Of a stretch of 64,000 nucleotides of DNA, positions 48,598-57,461 are shown in pieces (within the stretch, counting starts at the first letter, position 1; every line of letters begins with the position of its first letter). The position numbers and the translations under genes are program-made. The DNA is from Ramlibacter sp. (GTDB lineage: Bacteria; Pseudomonadota; Gammaproteobacteria; Burkholderiales; Burkholderiaceae_C). The stretch spans positions 1-64,000 of the forward strand of contig JAJTCN010000002.1 of the NCBI GenBank assembly GCA_021323335.1. Direction: 5' to 3'. The notes below the pieces were generated by a model that was not told the DNA's origin, ran no database searches, and was given only the letters and a program-made list of their open reading frames with translations.

Positions 48598-51500
48598 TGT
48601 TCTCGCCCGCTCGCGCCGCCCGCTGGGGTGCCCGTATCCTCGTCGGTTTCGTCCTGCTGCTGGCGCTGGCCGCGGCCGCAGTGTGGTGGTGGGCCGGCCA
48701 GGAGGGCTCGCTGGAATGGGTGCTGCAGCGCGTCGCCCGCGACCAGCCGCTGAAGATCGAAGGCGTGAACGGTTCCCTGCGCGGCGGCTCGCAGGTCCGG
48801 CGCATCGCCTGGGAGCAGGACGGACTGCTGCTGGAGGCCGAAGGCGTCCGGCTGGACTGGCAGCCGCTTGCGCTGCTCAATCGCACGCTGCAGCTGGAGC
48901 GGGTGCAACTGGCGCTGGTGCGGGTGACCGACACGCGCCCCGCTTCGCCCGAGCCGCTGCAGCCGCCCGCGAACCTGTCGCTGCCATGGCGCGTGTTCGT
49001 CGATGCGCTGGAGGTCGAGCGCATCGAATACCGCGGCCGCACCGACGTCGACGCGACCCGGCTGTCGGCGCAGTACGGCTTCGACGGCGGCCGCCACCAG
49101 GTGGCGCTGCGCACGCTGCAGTTCGCCGGTGGCGACTACCGGGGCGAGGCCACGCTGCTGGCGTTGCCGCCGCTGACGCTGGATGCGAAGCTGGCGGGCC
49201 GCTTCCAGGCGCCGGTGCCGGGCAGCGATGCGAAGGTGCCGCTGGACTTCCAGCTGCAGGCCAGCGGCCCCGCGAGGTCCATCGCCGCGCGGGCGCAGTT
49301 GCAGGTGGCGAAGGCGGGCGGCAGCGGGCTGCCCCAGGCCACCGCGACGGCCCGCATCACGCCGTTCGACAAGATGCCGGTGCCCGAAGCCGCGGCGGAC
49401 TTCCGCCGGCTGGACCTGGCGCTGTTCTGGCCCGAGGCTCCGCGCACCCAGTTGTCGGGCAACGCGCGGATCGTCCCGGCCGGCGCGCAGAGGTGGCGCC
49501 TCGAGGCCGACGTCGCCAATGCGGCCGCCGGCCCTTGGGATGCGCAGCGGCTGCCGGTCACGGCCGCGCGGGGCGAGGGCGAGTGGCGCGACGGCACGGC
49601 GCTGGTCAAGTCCCTGCAGGCGCAGGTCGGCGGGGGGACGGTCAGCGGCAGTGGCCGCTGGGAAGGGGATGGCTGGCAATTCGAGGGCCGCATCGCCGGT
49701 GTCGATCCGGCGCAGGTGCATCGCAGCCTGGCGCCCTTGCCGTTGAGCGGGCCGGTCAAGCTGGCCGGCGCAGGCCGCGAGGTGGAGTTCGACGTCAACG
49801 TGGAGGCGGGCGCGCTGCGCAAGTCCGCCCGGCCCGATGCGCTGGCGGCGGCCGCCGGCGCGCTGGAACTGCGCGATGCGCTGGCACGCGGCAAGTGGTC
49901 GGGTGACACGCTGTCGCTGGCGCAACTGCGCGTGCGGACCAGCGACGCGGTGGCGGAAGGACAGCTGGAACTGCAGCTCGCGCAGCGTTCCGGCAGCGGC
50001 AAGCTGCAGTTGCGCGCGCCGGGGCTGAACGCGCAGGCGCAGGGCAGCGTGTCGCCGGCGCGTGGCCAGGGCACGGCCAACCTCACCGCGCCCGACCTGG
50101 CGCTGGCGCAGCGCTGGCTGGCGCGCTGGCCGGGCCTCGGTCCCCTGCTGAAGGACACCGCGTTGCGCGGGCAGGCGCAGGCGCAGCTCGCCTGGCAGGG
50201 CGGCTGGCAGGACCCTTCCGTGGATGCGCGTGCCACGCTGCGCAACCTCGCCTGGCAAGCGCTCGCTCCGGCCCAGGACGCGCGCGCGCTGCCCTGGTCG
50301 GTGCGCGAGGCGCGGCTGCAGGTGCAGGGCCGCCTGCGCGATGCGGTGCTGGAGCTGCGGGGGCAGGCCGAACGCGGCCAGCGCAAGCTCGATCTCAGCG
50401 TGGCCGGCCGCGTCGGCGGCACGCTGTCGCCCTCGGCCTGGCGCGGCCGGTTCACGTCGCTGGCCGTGCAGATGCAGGATCCGTCGATCACGCCGGGTCC
50501 CTGGCAGGTGCAGCTGCAGCGTCCGGTGGACTGGCGGTTCGCCGGCGGCAATTTCGAGCTGTCGGCGGGCGAGGCGGCCTTGCGCGCGCCGGCCATGCGC
50601 AGCGGCACGCCGGCCACCACGGCCACCCTCACCTGGGCGCCGGTGCGTCGCGAGCAGGGCCGCATCACCACGTCCGGCAAGCTCGCCGGCCTGCCGCTGG
50701 CCTGGGTGGAGCTGGTGGGCGGCCCGCAGCTGGCCGGTTCCGCGCTGTCCGGCGACATGGTGTTCGACGCCCAATGGGACGCGCAGCTGGGCGACACGCT
50801 GCGCATCGATGCTTCGCTCGCCCGCGTGCGCGGCGACGTCACCGTGCTGGCCGAAAGCATCGACGGCGCGGCGGCGCGCGTGACCGCCGGCGTGCGCGAC
50901 GCGCGCGTGACGGTGAGCACGCAGGGCGAACAGCTCGTGTTCGCCCTGCTGTGGGACAGCGAGCGCGCCGGCCGCGCCGAAGGCCAGGTGCGCACCCGGC
51001 TCGTGCGCACGCCCGGCGGCGGCTGGGAGTGGCCGGAACAGGCGCCCCTGGCCGGCCGGGTGCGCGCGCAGTTGCCCCGCATCGGCGTCTGGTCGCTGCT
51101 GGCGCCGCCGGGCTGGCGCCTGCGCGGCTCGCTCGACGCGGACATCACCGTGGCCGGCACGCGCGCGCAGCCGGAGCTGTCCGGGCCGGTGAAGGCGGAC
51201 GACCTGGCACTGCGCTCGGTGGTGGACGGCATCGAGCTGCGCAATGGCCGGTTGCGCGCCCAGCTCGCGGGCCGCAAGCTGCTGGTGCAGGAATTCCTGC
51301 TGTACGGCAGCGGGGATGGCGGCGCCGGTGGCACCGGCGGGACGCTGGTCGCTTATGGCGAGGGCACCCTGACGCCGCAGGGGCCGATGTTCGAGGCGCA
51401 CGCCCAGCTGTCGCAATTGCGGGCCAGCATCCGCAGCGACCGGCAGCTCACGGTGTCCGGGGCGGTGGCCGCCCGCATGGACCGCAGCGGCACCACCGTC

Positions 51501-52367
51501 ACCGGCGAGCTGAAGGTGGACCGCGCGCGCATCCAGGTGCCGGACGAATCGCCGCCGCGCCTGGGCGACGACGTGGTGGTGCGCAACGCGCCGGGCGTGG
51601 CGCCCACCGAAGCGCAACGCAAGCTGCGCCCGGCCGCCAGCCAGGGTGGCGGCACCGTCACGCTGCGCATGGGCTTCGACCTCGGCCCCGACTTTCGCGT
51701 CTCCGGCCGCGGCCTCGACACGCGGCTGACCGGCAAGGTGCAGGTGGTGGGCGTCTCCGGCGGCATGCCGCAGATCACCGGGCTGATCGCCACCGCGGGC
51801 GGCACCTACGAGGCGTACGGGCAGAGGATGAAGATCGAGCGCGGCGAACTGCGCTTCACCGGCCCCGCCGACAATCCCGCGCTGGACATCCTGGCCATCC
51901 GCCCGAACATGACGCAGAAGGTCGGCGTGCTGGTGACCGGCCGCGCGCAGTTCCCGCACGTGGAGCTGTATTCCGATGCGGGCCTGTCGGAAGCGGAGAC
52001 GCTGTCGTACATCGTGCTCGGGCGGTCCTCCACCGGCGGCGGCGCCGAGACGGCGCTGCTGCAGCGCGCCGCCACGGCCCTGCTGGCGGGCCGGGCCGGG
52101 ACCGGCACGGGCTTCATCGGGAAGCTGGGCCTGGACGACCTGACCGTCGCCCAGGACAGCACCAGCGGCACGCTGGTGCGGCTGGGCAAGCGCTTCGGCG
52201 ACAACTTCTATGCCGCGTACGAGCGCAGCCTGTCCGGCGCCATGGGCACGCTGTTCATCTTCTACGACATCTCGCGGCGCGTCACGCTGCGCGCCGAAGC
52301 GGGCGAGCGCACCGGCCTGGACCTGATCTTCACCTTCGCGTTCGACGGCCCGGGCCGCAAGCGCTGA
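48597..52367 (+). CDS. tamB: TamB, AsmA-like translocation/assembly module protein
   Basis: 1256 residues, typical TamB size. A single N-terminal membrane helix (about residues 12-32) is followed by a long beta-rich periplasmic body and a C-terminal DUF490 domain containing GLIATAGGTYEAYGQ and ETLSYIVLGR. ATG at 48597 overlaps the tamA stop. Thought to form a lipid-carrying groove across the periplasm. Confidence 0.95.
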   Translation: MFSPARAARWGARILVGFVLLLALAAAAVWWWAGQEGSLEWVLQRVARDQPLKIEGVNGSLRGGSQVRRIAWEQDGLLLEAEGVRLDWQPLALLNRTLQLERVQLALVRVTDTRPASPEPLQPPANLSLPWRVFVDALEVERIEYRGRTDVDATRLSAQYGFDGGRHQVALRTLQFAGGDYRGEATLLALPPLTLDAKLAGRFQAPVPGSDAKVPLDFQLQASGPARSIAARAQLQVAKAGGSGLPQATATARITPFDKMPVPEAAADFRRLDLALFWPEAPRTQLSGNARIVPAGAQRWRLEADVANAAAGPWDAQRLPVTAARGEGEWRDGTALVKSLQAQVGGGTVSGSGRWEGDGWQFEGRIAGVDPAQVHRSLAPLPLSGPVKLAGAGREVEFDVNVEAGALRKSARPDALAAAAGALELRDALARGKWSGDTLSLAQLRVRTSDAVAEGQLELQLAQRSGSGKLQLRAPGLNAQAQGSVSPARGQGTANLTAPDLALAQRWLARWPGLGPLLKDTALRGQAQAQLAWQGGWQDPSVDARATLRNLAWQALAPAQDARALPWSVREARLQVQGRLRDAVLELRGQAERGQRKLDLSVAGRVGGTLSPSAWRGRFTSLAVQMQDPSITPGPWQVQLQRPVDWRFAGGNFELSAGEAALRAPAMRSGTPATTATLTWAPVRREQGRITTSGKLAGLPLAWVELVGGPQLAGSALSGDMVFDAQWDAQLGDTLRIDASLARVRGDVTVLAESIDGAAARVTAGVRDARVTVSTQGEQLVFALLWDSERAGRAEGQVRTRLVRTPGGGWEWPEQAPLAGRVRAQLPRIGVWSLLAPPGWRLRGSLDADITVAGTRAQPELSGPVKADDLALRSVVDGIELRNGRLRAQLAGRKLLVQEFLLYGSGDGGAGGTGGTLVAYGEGTLTPQGPMFEAHAQLSQLRASIRSDRQLTVSGAVAARMDRSGTTVTGELKVDRARIQVPDESPPRLGDDVVVRNAPGVAPTEAQRKLRPAASQGGGTVTLRMGFDLGPDFRVSGRGLDTRLTGKVQVVGVSGGMPQITGLIATAGGTYEAYGQRMKIERGELRFTGPADNPALDILAIRPNMTQKVGVLVTGRAQFPHVELYSDAGLSEAETLSYIVLGRSSTGGGAETALLQRAATALLAGRAGTGTGFIGKLGLDDLTVAQDSTSGTLVRLGKRFGDNFYAAYERSLSGAMGTLFIFYDISRRVTLRAEAGERTGLDLIFTFAFDGPGRKR

Positions 52368-52901
52368 TCACTTCATCTCGAAGACCAGGCAGGTGGTGGT
52401 GGCGTGCGCGTACAGCGTGCCGTCCGGGCCGACCAGCCGGGCCTCGGCGGTGGCCAGCTGGCGGCCGCAATGCAGCACCTTGCCTTCCGCGCGCACGCGC
52501 CGCACCTTGGGGCCGATCGCCCTGACCAGGTTCACCCCGAGTTCGGCGGTGGTGTAGGCGCGGCCCGGCGGCATCATCGTATGGACGGCGCAGCCCAGCG
52601 CCGAATCGAGCAGCGTGGCGTACCAGCCGCCGTGCACCGTGCCCATCGGGTTCAGGTGATCGGGTCCCGGCGTGCCCTGGAACACCGCGCGGCCCGCTTC
52701 CACCTCCATCAGCTGGAAGGCCAGCGTGCGCGCGATGGGCGGGTAGGGCAGTTCGCCGCGCAGCATGGCGAGCATCACGTCCAGCCCGCTGCGGCCGGCC
52801 ACCTGCTCCGGACGGGCCACGCCGCAGCCCACCCCGGCCTCGACGCGTTGCACCACCTCGCGCTCCTGCGCCAGCCACTCTTCCAGCCTGTCCTGCGTCA
52901 T
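52368..52901 (-). CDS. PaaI-type hotdog-fold thioesterase
   Basis: 177 residues from ATG 52901. Hotdog motif HLNPMGTVHGGWYATLLDSALG with the usual His-Gly-Gly, then YTTAELGVNLVRAI. Hydrolyses acyl-CoA or aryl-CoA esters; the specific substrate is not evident. Divergent from the MarR gene with MarR-like operators between them, so it is probably under that regulator. Confidence 0.87.
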   Translation of the reverse strand: MTQDRLEEWLAQEREVVQRVEAGVGCGVARPEQVAGRSGLDVMLAMLRGELPYPPIARTLAFQLMEVEAGRAVFQGTPGPDHLNPMGTVHGGWYATLLDSALGCAVHTMMPPGRAYTTAELGVNLVRAIGPKVRRVRAEGKVLHCGRQLATAEARLVGPDGTLYAHATTTCLVFEMK

Positions 52902-52920
52902 CCCGCCTCCGCGAAAAAGG

Positions 52921-52947
52921 TTGCACCTGCAACAGTTGCAGCTACAA
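52921..52947. promoter_or_regulatory. MarR-type operator pair
   Basis: A perfect palindrome TTGCACCTGCAA (52921-52932) and a near copy TTGCAGCTACAA (52936-52947) lie between the divergent thioesterase and MarR genes, 15 bp apart. Confidence 0.55.
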
Positions 52948-52955
52948 TAATCGCC

Positions 52956-53411
52956 ATGGACACCGCTGTCAAGCCGCAGGGCTGCACCAACCTCAAGCTG
53001 CGGCAGTTGATGCGGCGGGTGGCGCAGCTCTACGACGCCGAGGTCGGCAAGACCGGGCTGCGCGGCACCCAGTATTCGCTGCTGTCGTATGCGGTGAAGC
53101 TCGGGCCGGTGCGTCCCGTCGACCTGGCGCGCGCGATGAAGGTGGACGCCTCCACGCTCACCCGCAACCTGCGCCCGCTGATCGCCGCCGGCCTGCTGGT
53201 GCAGGAGGCGGGACCGGACGCCCGCAGCCGGCACGTGCGGGCGACGGAAGCCGGCCGCGAGAAACGGGTGGAGGCGCAGCGCCGCTGGCGTGTCGCCCAG
53301 GAAGCCCTCAACCAGCGGCTGGGCGTGCAGCGCGTCGTCGCCCTGCACGCGCTGCTCGACGAATGCCAGGAACTGCTGGCCGACCTGCCGGAAGGAGCCT
53401 TCGATGAATGA
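52956..53411 (+). CDS. MarR-family transcriptional regulator
   Basis: 151 residues. Winged helix typical of MarR: TQYSLLSYAVKLGPVRPVDLARAM, DASTLTRNLRPLIAAGLL and DARSRHVRATEAG. Has one early cysteine (Cys10) and one late (DECQ). Overlaps the MFS transporter gene by 8 bases, so probably controls that transporter and the divergent thioesterase. Confidence 0.92.
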   Translation: MDTAVKPQGCTNLKLRQLMRRVAQLYDAEVGKTGLRGTQYSLLSYAVKLGPVRPVDLARAMKVDASTLTRNLRPLIAAGLLVQEAGPDARSRHVRATEAGREKRVEAQRRWRVAQEALNQRLGVQRVVALHALLDECQELLADLPEGAFDE

Positions 53412-54627
53412 CACGACGAAGCGGCGCACGGCGCTGTGGCTGGTGCTGCTGGCCGCGGCCGGCACCTTCGCGCTGACCATGGGCGTGCGCCAGACCATGG
53501 GCCTGTTCCTGTCGCCGCTGAACACTTCCACCGGGCTCGGCGTCGCCAGCATCAGCCTGGCCTTCGCCTTCGGCCAGCTCTGGTGGGGGCTGACGCAGCC
53601 CTTCGCGGGCGCGATGGCCGACCGCATCGGCGCCGGCCGGGTGCTGCTGGCGGGCGCCGTCCTGGTGGCGATCGGGACCTTCATCACGCCCTTCATGACG
53701 ACCACCTGGGGCCTGGTGCTCGCCATCGGCATCTTGGCGGCCGGTGGCGCGGGCATGGCGGGGCCGGCGGTGCTGATGTCGGCCACCATGCGCATGATCG
53801 ATCCGGCGCGGCGCGGCCTCGCGACCGGCATCGTCAACGCCGGCGGCTCGTTCGGGCAGTTCGCGCTGGCGCCGGTCGCCGCCGCGCTGATCGTGTCGAC
53901 GGGCTGGGCCACGGCGATGCAGGTGATGGCGGTGTTGGTGCTCCTGTGCCTGCCGGCGGCCTGGGTGCTGCGCGGCAACTCGGTGCATGCGGCGCCGGCC
54001 GGCCAGAAGCCGGTGGGCACGGGCGAGGCGGTGCGTGGGGCGTTGCGCCACCAGGGTTTCCTGCTGCTGGCCGCGGGCTTCTTCGTCTGCGGCTTCCACG
54101 TCGCCTTCCTGGCCACGCACCTGCCCGGCGTGGTGGCCGCCTGCGGCCTGTCGGAGCAATGGGGCGGCTGGGCGCTGGCGATGCTGGGGCTGTTCAACAT
54201 CGTCGGCAGCATCGGCATCGGCTGGGCCGTCGGCCGCTGGCGCATGAAGTCGCTGCTGTCGCTGATCTACGCCGCGCGCGGCATCGGGGTGCTGCTGTTC
54301 CTGCTGGCGCCGAAGACCGGCCCGGTGGTGCTGGTGTTCGCGGCCTTCATGGGCCTGACCTTCCTGTCCACCGTGCCGCCGACGGCCGGGCTGGTGGCGA
54401 AATTCTTCGGCACCGCCAACATGGCGACGCTGTTCGGCATGGTCATGCTCACGCACCAGGTGGGCGGCTTCCTCGGCGCCTGGCTGGGTGGCAAGGTGTT
54501 CCAGGCCACCGGCTCGTACGACTGGGTCTGGTACATCGACATCGTGCTGGCCGCGGCGGCGGCGCTGGTGCACCTGCCGATCCGGGAAGAGCGGCCCCGC
54601 GGCGTGGCAAGGGCCGCGACGGCCTGA
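53404..54627 (+). CDS. MFS transporter
   Basis: 407 residues with twelve predicted membrane segments and the family loop motif after segment 2 (GAMADRIGAGRVL). N- and C-terminal halves are similar in layout. Substrate unknown; organic acids are common for this type. Co-transcribed with the MarR regulator. The 169 bases after its stop (54628-54796) show no gene. Confidence 0.9.
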   Translation: MNDTTKRRTALWLVLLAAAGTFALTMGVRQTMGLFLSPLNTSTGLGVASISLAFAFGQLWWGLTQPFAGAMADRIGAGRVLLAGAVLVAIGTFITPFMTTTWGLVLAIGILAAGGAGMAGPAVLMSATMRMIDPARRGLATGIVNAGGSFGQFALAPVAAALIVSTGWATAMQVMAVLVLLCLPAAWVLRGNSVHAAPAGQKPVGTGEAVRGALRHQGFLLLAAGFFVCGFHVAFLATHLPGVVAACGLSEQWGGWALAMLGLFNIVGSIGIGWAVGRWRMKSLLSLIYAARGIGVLLFLLAPKTGPVVLVFAAFMGLTFLSTVPPTAGLVAKFFGTANMATLFGMVMLTHQVGGFLGAWLGGKVFQATGSYDWVWYIDIVLAAAAALVHLPIREERPRGVARAATA

Positions 54628-54796
54628 CGCCATTGCCGTCGCCAGGCTCAGCGTTGGCGTCCGCCTACAAACGGCAGAGCAAAAACCGCCGCCTGCCTGT
54701 GCCATTCTTCCCGGCCGGCTTCGGTTGGCGTACTACCGCACGCCGCGTGGGGTCATCGCATAGTCGAGGCCTGGATATCGAAGCAAGCCACTACGC

Positions 54797-54982
54797 ATGG
54801 AAGCCAAGCCCGCACGACTGACCGTCCTGATGGACGCCGAAAAGAAGAAAGCATTCGAAGCGCTCTGCGCCGCCCAGGACGTCACCGCCTCGCAGGTGGT
54901 GCGCCAGCTGATTCGCGAATACCTCGCGCGGCACGGGATCGACAAGTTCGCCAGGGAGCGGCGAAGCGCCACCGGCCAGTAG
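54797..54982 (+). CDS. Small ribbon-helix-helix protein
   Basis: 61 residues: an RLTVLMD strand followed by two helices (AEKKKAFEALCAAQ and TASQVVRQLIREYLARHG), the Arc/CopG-like DNA-binding layout. No partner toxin gene is adjacent. Role unknown. Confidence 0.72.
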   Translation: MEAKPARLTVLMDAEKKKAFEALCAAQDVTASQVVRQLIREYLARHGIDKFARERRSATGQ

Positions 54983-55003
54983 CGGCGGCCTGGGAGCCTG
55001 CTC

Positions 55004-55792
55004 CTAGACCGGGACCGTGTAGTTCAACGCCATCCGCCCGCCGTCCACCACCACGATTTCGCCGGTCACGTAGCTGGCCGCGTCGCTGGCCAGCCAGGCC
55101 ACCGCGTCCGCCACCTCCGACGGCTCGCCCAGCCGCCTCATCGGCGTGCGGCTCATGATGCGCGCCTTCGCCTCCTCGCTGGTGAGCACGGCCTTCGCGG
55201 CCAGTTCGGTGGCGATCGTGCCGGGGGCGACCGCATTGACGCGCACGCCCCGGTCGGCCAGCGACAGCGCCATCACGCGCGTGAGCTGGTTGATGCCGCC
55301 CTTGCTGACGTTGTAGCTGGCGATGCTGGGGATGGCGAGCACGGCGTTGACCGAGCTCATGTTGACGATGCTGCCGCTGCCCGCCCTGGCCATCTCGCGG
55401 GCGACCGCCTGGCCGACCAGGAAGGAGCCCTTGAGGTTGACGCGCAGCACCGCGTCGAAGTCCGCTTCGGTGATGTCCAGGAAATCGCAGGCCTTGAAGA
55501 TGCCCGCGTTGTTGACCAGCACGTCGATGCGGCCGTGGGTGAGCATCGCCTTGGCCACCAGCGTGTCCACCTGCGCCTTGTCGCCGACGTCGCAGTGCAC
55601 GAACAGGCCGCCGAGCTCCTGGGCGAGCGCCTGGCCCCGGGTGTCCTCGACGTCGGCCAGCACGACTTTCGCGCCTTCGCGCGCGAAGCGGCGGGCACAG
55701 GCCTCGCCGATGCCCTGCGAGGCGCCGGTGACGACGCAGACGCGGCCGCCGAGGCCGAAGGAGACGTTGGAGGAAGAGGGCGCGCTGTTCAT
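55004..55792 (-). CDS. SDR-family NAD(P)-dependent dehydrogenase
   Basis: 262 residues from ATG 55792, overlapping the dgoA stop. Rossmann motif TGASQGIG, NNAG, catalytic Ser-Tyr-Lys in SSVNAVL and SYNVSKGG, and the VVDGG end. Probably oxidises a sugar or sugar lactone in the same pathway as dgoA and dgoK; exact substrate not evident. Confidence 0.88.
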   Translation of the reverse strand: MNSAPSSSNVSFGLGGRVCVVTGASQGIGEACARRFAREGAKVVLADVEDTRGQALAQELGGLFVHCDVGDKAQVDTLVAKAMLTHGRIDVLVNNAGIFKACDFLDITEADFDAVLRVNLKGSFLVGQAVAREMARAGSGSIVNMSSVNAVLAIPSIASYNVSKGGINQLTRVMALSLADRGVRVNAVAPGTIATELAAKAVLTSEEAKARIMSRTPMRRLGEPSEVADAVAWLASDAASYVTGEIVVVDGGRMALNYTVPV

Positions 55793-56436
55793 GCGCGCAT
55801 GGTACCCGCCCATGCGTCGGCGAAGGCCCGCGCGCTGGCCCCCACCGCGGCGGCATCCATGCCCGGCTTGTACAGCGCGGAGCCGATGCCGAAACCGTTG
55901 GCGCCGGCTTCCCGGTAGGTCGCCATGGTGCCGGGGCCGATGCCGCCGACCGGCAGCAACTGCACGTGCGCGGGCAGCACGGCGCGCATCGCCTTCACCG
56001 CCGCGGGCGGGATCGACTCCGCGGGAAAGAGCTTCAGTGCCGTGGCGCCGGCGTCGAGCGCGCCGAAGGCTTCGCTGGGCGTCATCACGCCCGGCAGGCT
56101 CAGCAGGCCCAGCGCGACGGTGGCGCACACCACGCTGGCATCGAAGTGCGGCGACACGATGATGCGGCCGCCATGGTCCTGCACCTGGTGCACTTCCTCC
56201 TCGGTGCGCACCGTGCCCGCGCCGACCAGCGCCTGCGGGAAGCGGCGCGCCAGGAGCTCGATGCTTTTCAGGGGCTCCGGCGAGTTCAGCGGAACCTCCA
56301 TCAGGCGCCAGCCGGCATCCCAGAGCGCCTGGCCGACCGCTTCGACTTCGGACGGGCCGATGCCGCGCAGGATGGCCACCAGCGGCAGCTGCCGCGTCGC
56401 CTGCTGCCAGGCCGTGAGGGTGTCGTCGTTGCTCAT
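55789..56436 (-). CDS. dgoA: 2-dehydro-3-deoxy-6-phosphogalactonate aldolase
   Basis: 215 residues. KDPG/KDPGal aldolase features: VAILRGIGPSEVEA, EVPLNSPEP with the active Glu, and the Schiff-base Lys in ATALKLFPAES. Cleaves the phosphorylated keto-deoxy acid to pyruvate and glyceraldehyde 3-phosphate. Overlaps dgoK and the SDR gene by 4 bases each. Confidence 0.9.
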   Translation of the reverse strand: MSNDDTLTAWQQATRQLPLVAILRGIGPSEVEAVGQALWDAGWRLMEVPLNSPEPLKSIELLARRFPQALVGAGTVRTEEEVHQVQDHGGRIIVSPHFDASVVCATVALGLLSLPGVMTPSEAFGALDAGATALKLFPAESIPPAAVKAMRAVLPAHVQLLPVGGIGPGTMATYREAGANGFGIGSALYKPGMDAAAVGASARAFADAWAGTMRA

Positions 56437-57320
56437 GGGCGCTCCAGTGTGCGGGCCAGTGCGCGCAGGCCGCGCCACGTCGCCTCGGCTCCGAGGCAGC
56501 GGGTTGCGCAGCCGGCCGCGCCCAGGGCCAGCGCATAGCGGGTGGTGAGCGCGGGACTGCCGACCAGGACGGCGCGTTGCCGTGTGCCGGCCGCTGCGCG
56601 CAGTTCCTCCCCGATCACGAGGCCCGAGAGATAGCTTGGCTGCACGGCAGCGGGCAGACGCTCGAACAGGGACAGCGTACGCGCGCTGAAGGCGGAGCGC
56701 AACAGGCTGCCGGCGTCGCGCGCGTAGCGCACGCCGCGCAGGAACGCGGCCTCGTCGAGCGGGCCGTCATCGGCCGGCAAGGTGCGCGACAGGATCGAGT
56801 GCTGGCGCAGCAAGGCGTAGAACTCGCCGGAAATGAAGGTGGCGAAGGAGCGCACGCGGCCGTCCTGCACTTCGACCCACTTGCTGTGCGTGCCGGGCAG
56901 AACGAAGAGGCCGTCGCGAACGCCCAGCAGGTCCATCGCGCCGAAGACCTGCACTTCCTCCCCGCGCATCACGTCCGGCACGCCGTCGTGCTCGTACGAG
57001 AGGCCGGGGACCAGCGCGATGCGGCCGGGTTCGATCCACGCGAGGCTGTGCGCCACCTCCTCGAAGCCGGCCGGGCAGGCGCAGTAGGGCGCCTCGCGCC
57101 ATCCCTGCTTGCTGCCGGCCATGCCGCTGACGAGGCACAGCGTGTCCGGCTGCGCGAGCCAGTCGCCGCAGGTTTCCTGCAGCACGGCCGGGAAACCGCC
57201 GGACGGCACGGTGAGGATCCCGCGCTGCGATGCGCGCTCCTCGAGCACCGCGCCGTCAGCCGCGATGCGCGCGGCACGCAGGGAGGAGGTGCCCCAGTCG
57301 ATGGCGATGAGGTCAAGCAT
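56433..57320 (-). CDS. dgoK: 2-dehydro-3-deoxygalactonokinase
   Basis: 295 residues. DgoK family: N-terminal IAIDWGTSSLRAARI, SGMAGSKQGW, FVLPGTHSKWVEV and late VGSPALTTRYA. Phosphorylates 2-keto-3-deoxygalactonate for DgoA. First of three overlapping genes read leftward; the hairpin element B lies just upstream of it. Confidence 0.92.
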   Translation of the reverse strand: MLDLIAIDWGTSSLRAARIAADGAVLEERASQRGILTVPSGGFPAVLQETCGDWLAQPDTLCLVSGMAGSKQGWREAPYCACPAGFEEVAHSLAWIEPGRIALVPGLSYEHDGVPDVMRGEEVQVFGAMDLLGVRDGLFVLPGTHSKWVEVQDGRVRSFATFISGEFYALLRQHSILSRTLPADDGPLDEAAFLRGVRYARDAGSLLRSAFSARTLSLFERLPAAVQPSYLSGLVIGEELRAAAGTRQRAVLVGSPALTTRYALALGAAGCATRCLGAEATWRGLRALARTLERP

Positions 57321-57335
57321 GCGTCAAACGGAAGA

Positions 57336-57452
57336 CAAGGACGCAAAGGACGCGAAGGTTACGCAAAGGACGCAAAAAAAACCAAGGAAAGGTTTTTGGA
57401 TGTCCTTTTGCGTCCTTTGCGAAATCTTTGCGTCCTTTGCGTCCGGCTGTTT
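57336..57452. repeat. Long inverted-repeat hairpin element, copy B
   Basis: Arms 57336-57376 and 57403-57452 are nearly complementary and consist of GGACGCAAAG-type units, with TTACG in the left arm. Same design as copy A at 46178-46301 but with AAAG in place of GAAG. It sits between the dehydratase stop and the dgoK start, where it could terminate or process the transcript. Confidence 0.75.
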
Positions 57453-57461
57453 GGTTATGAC

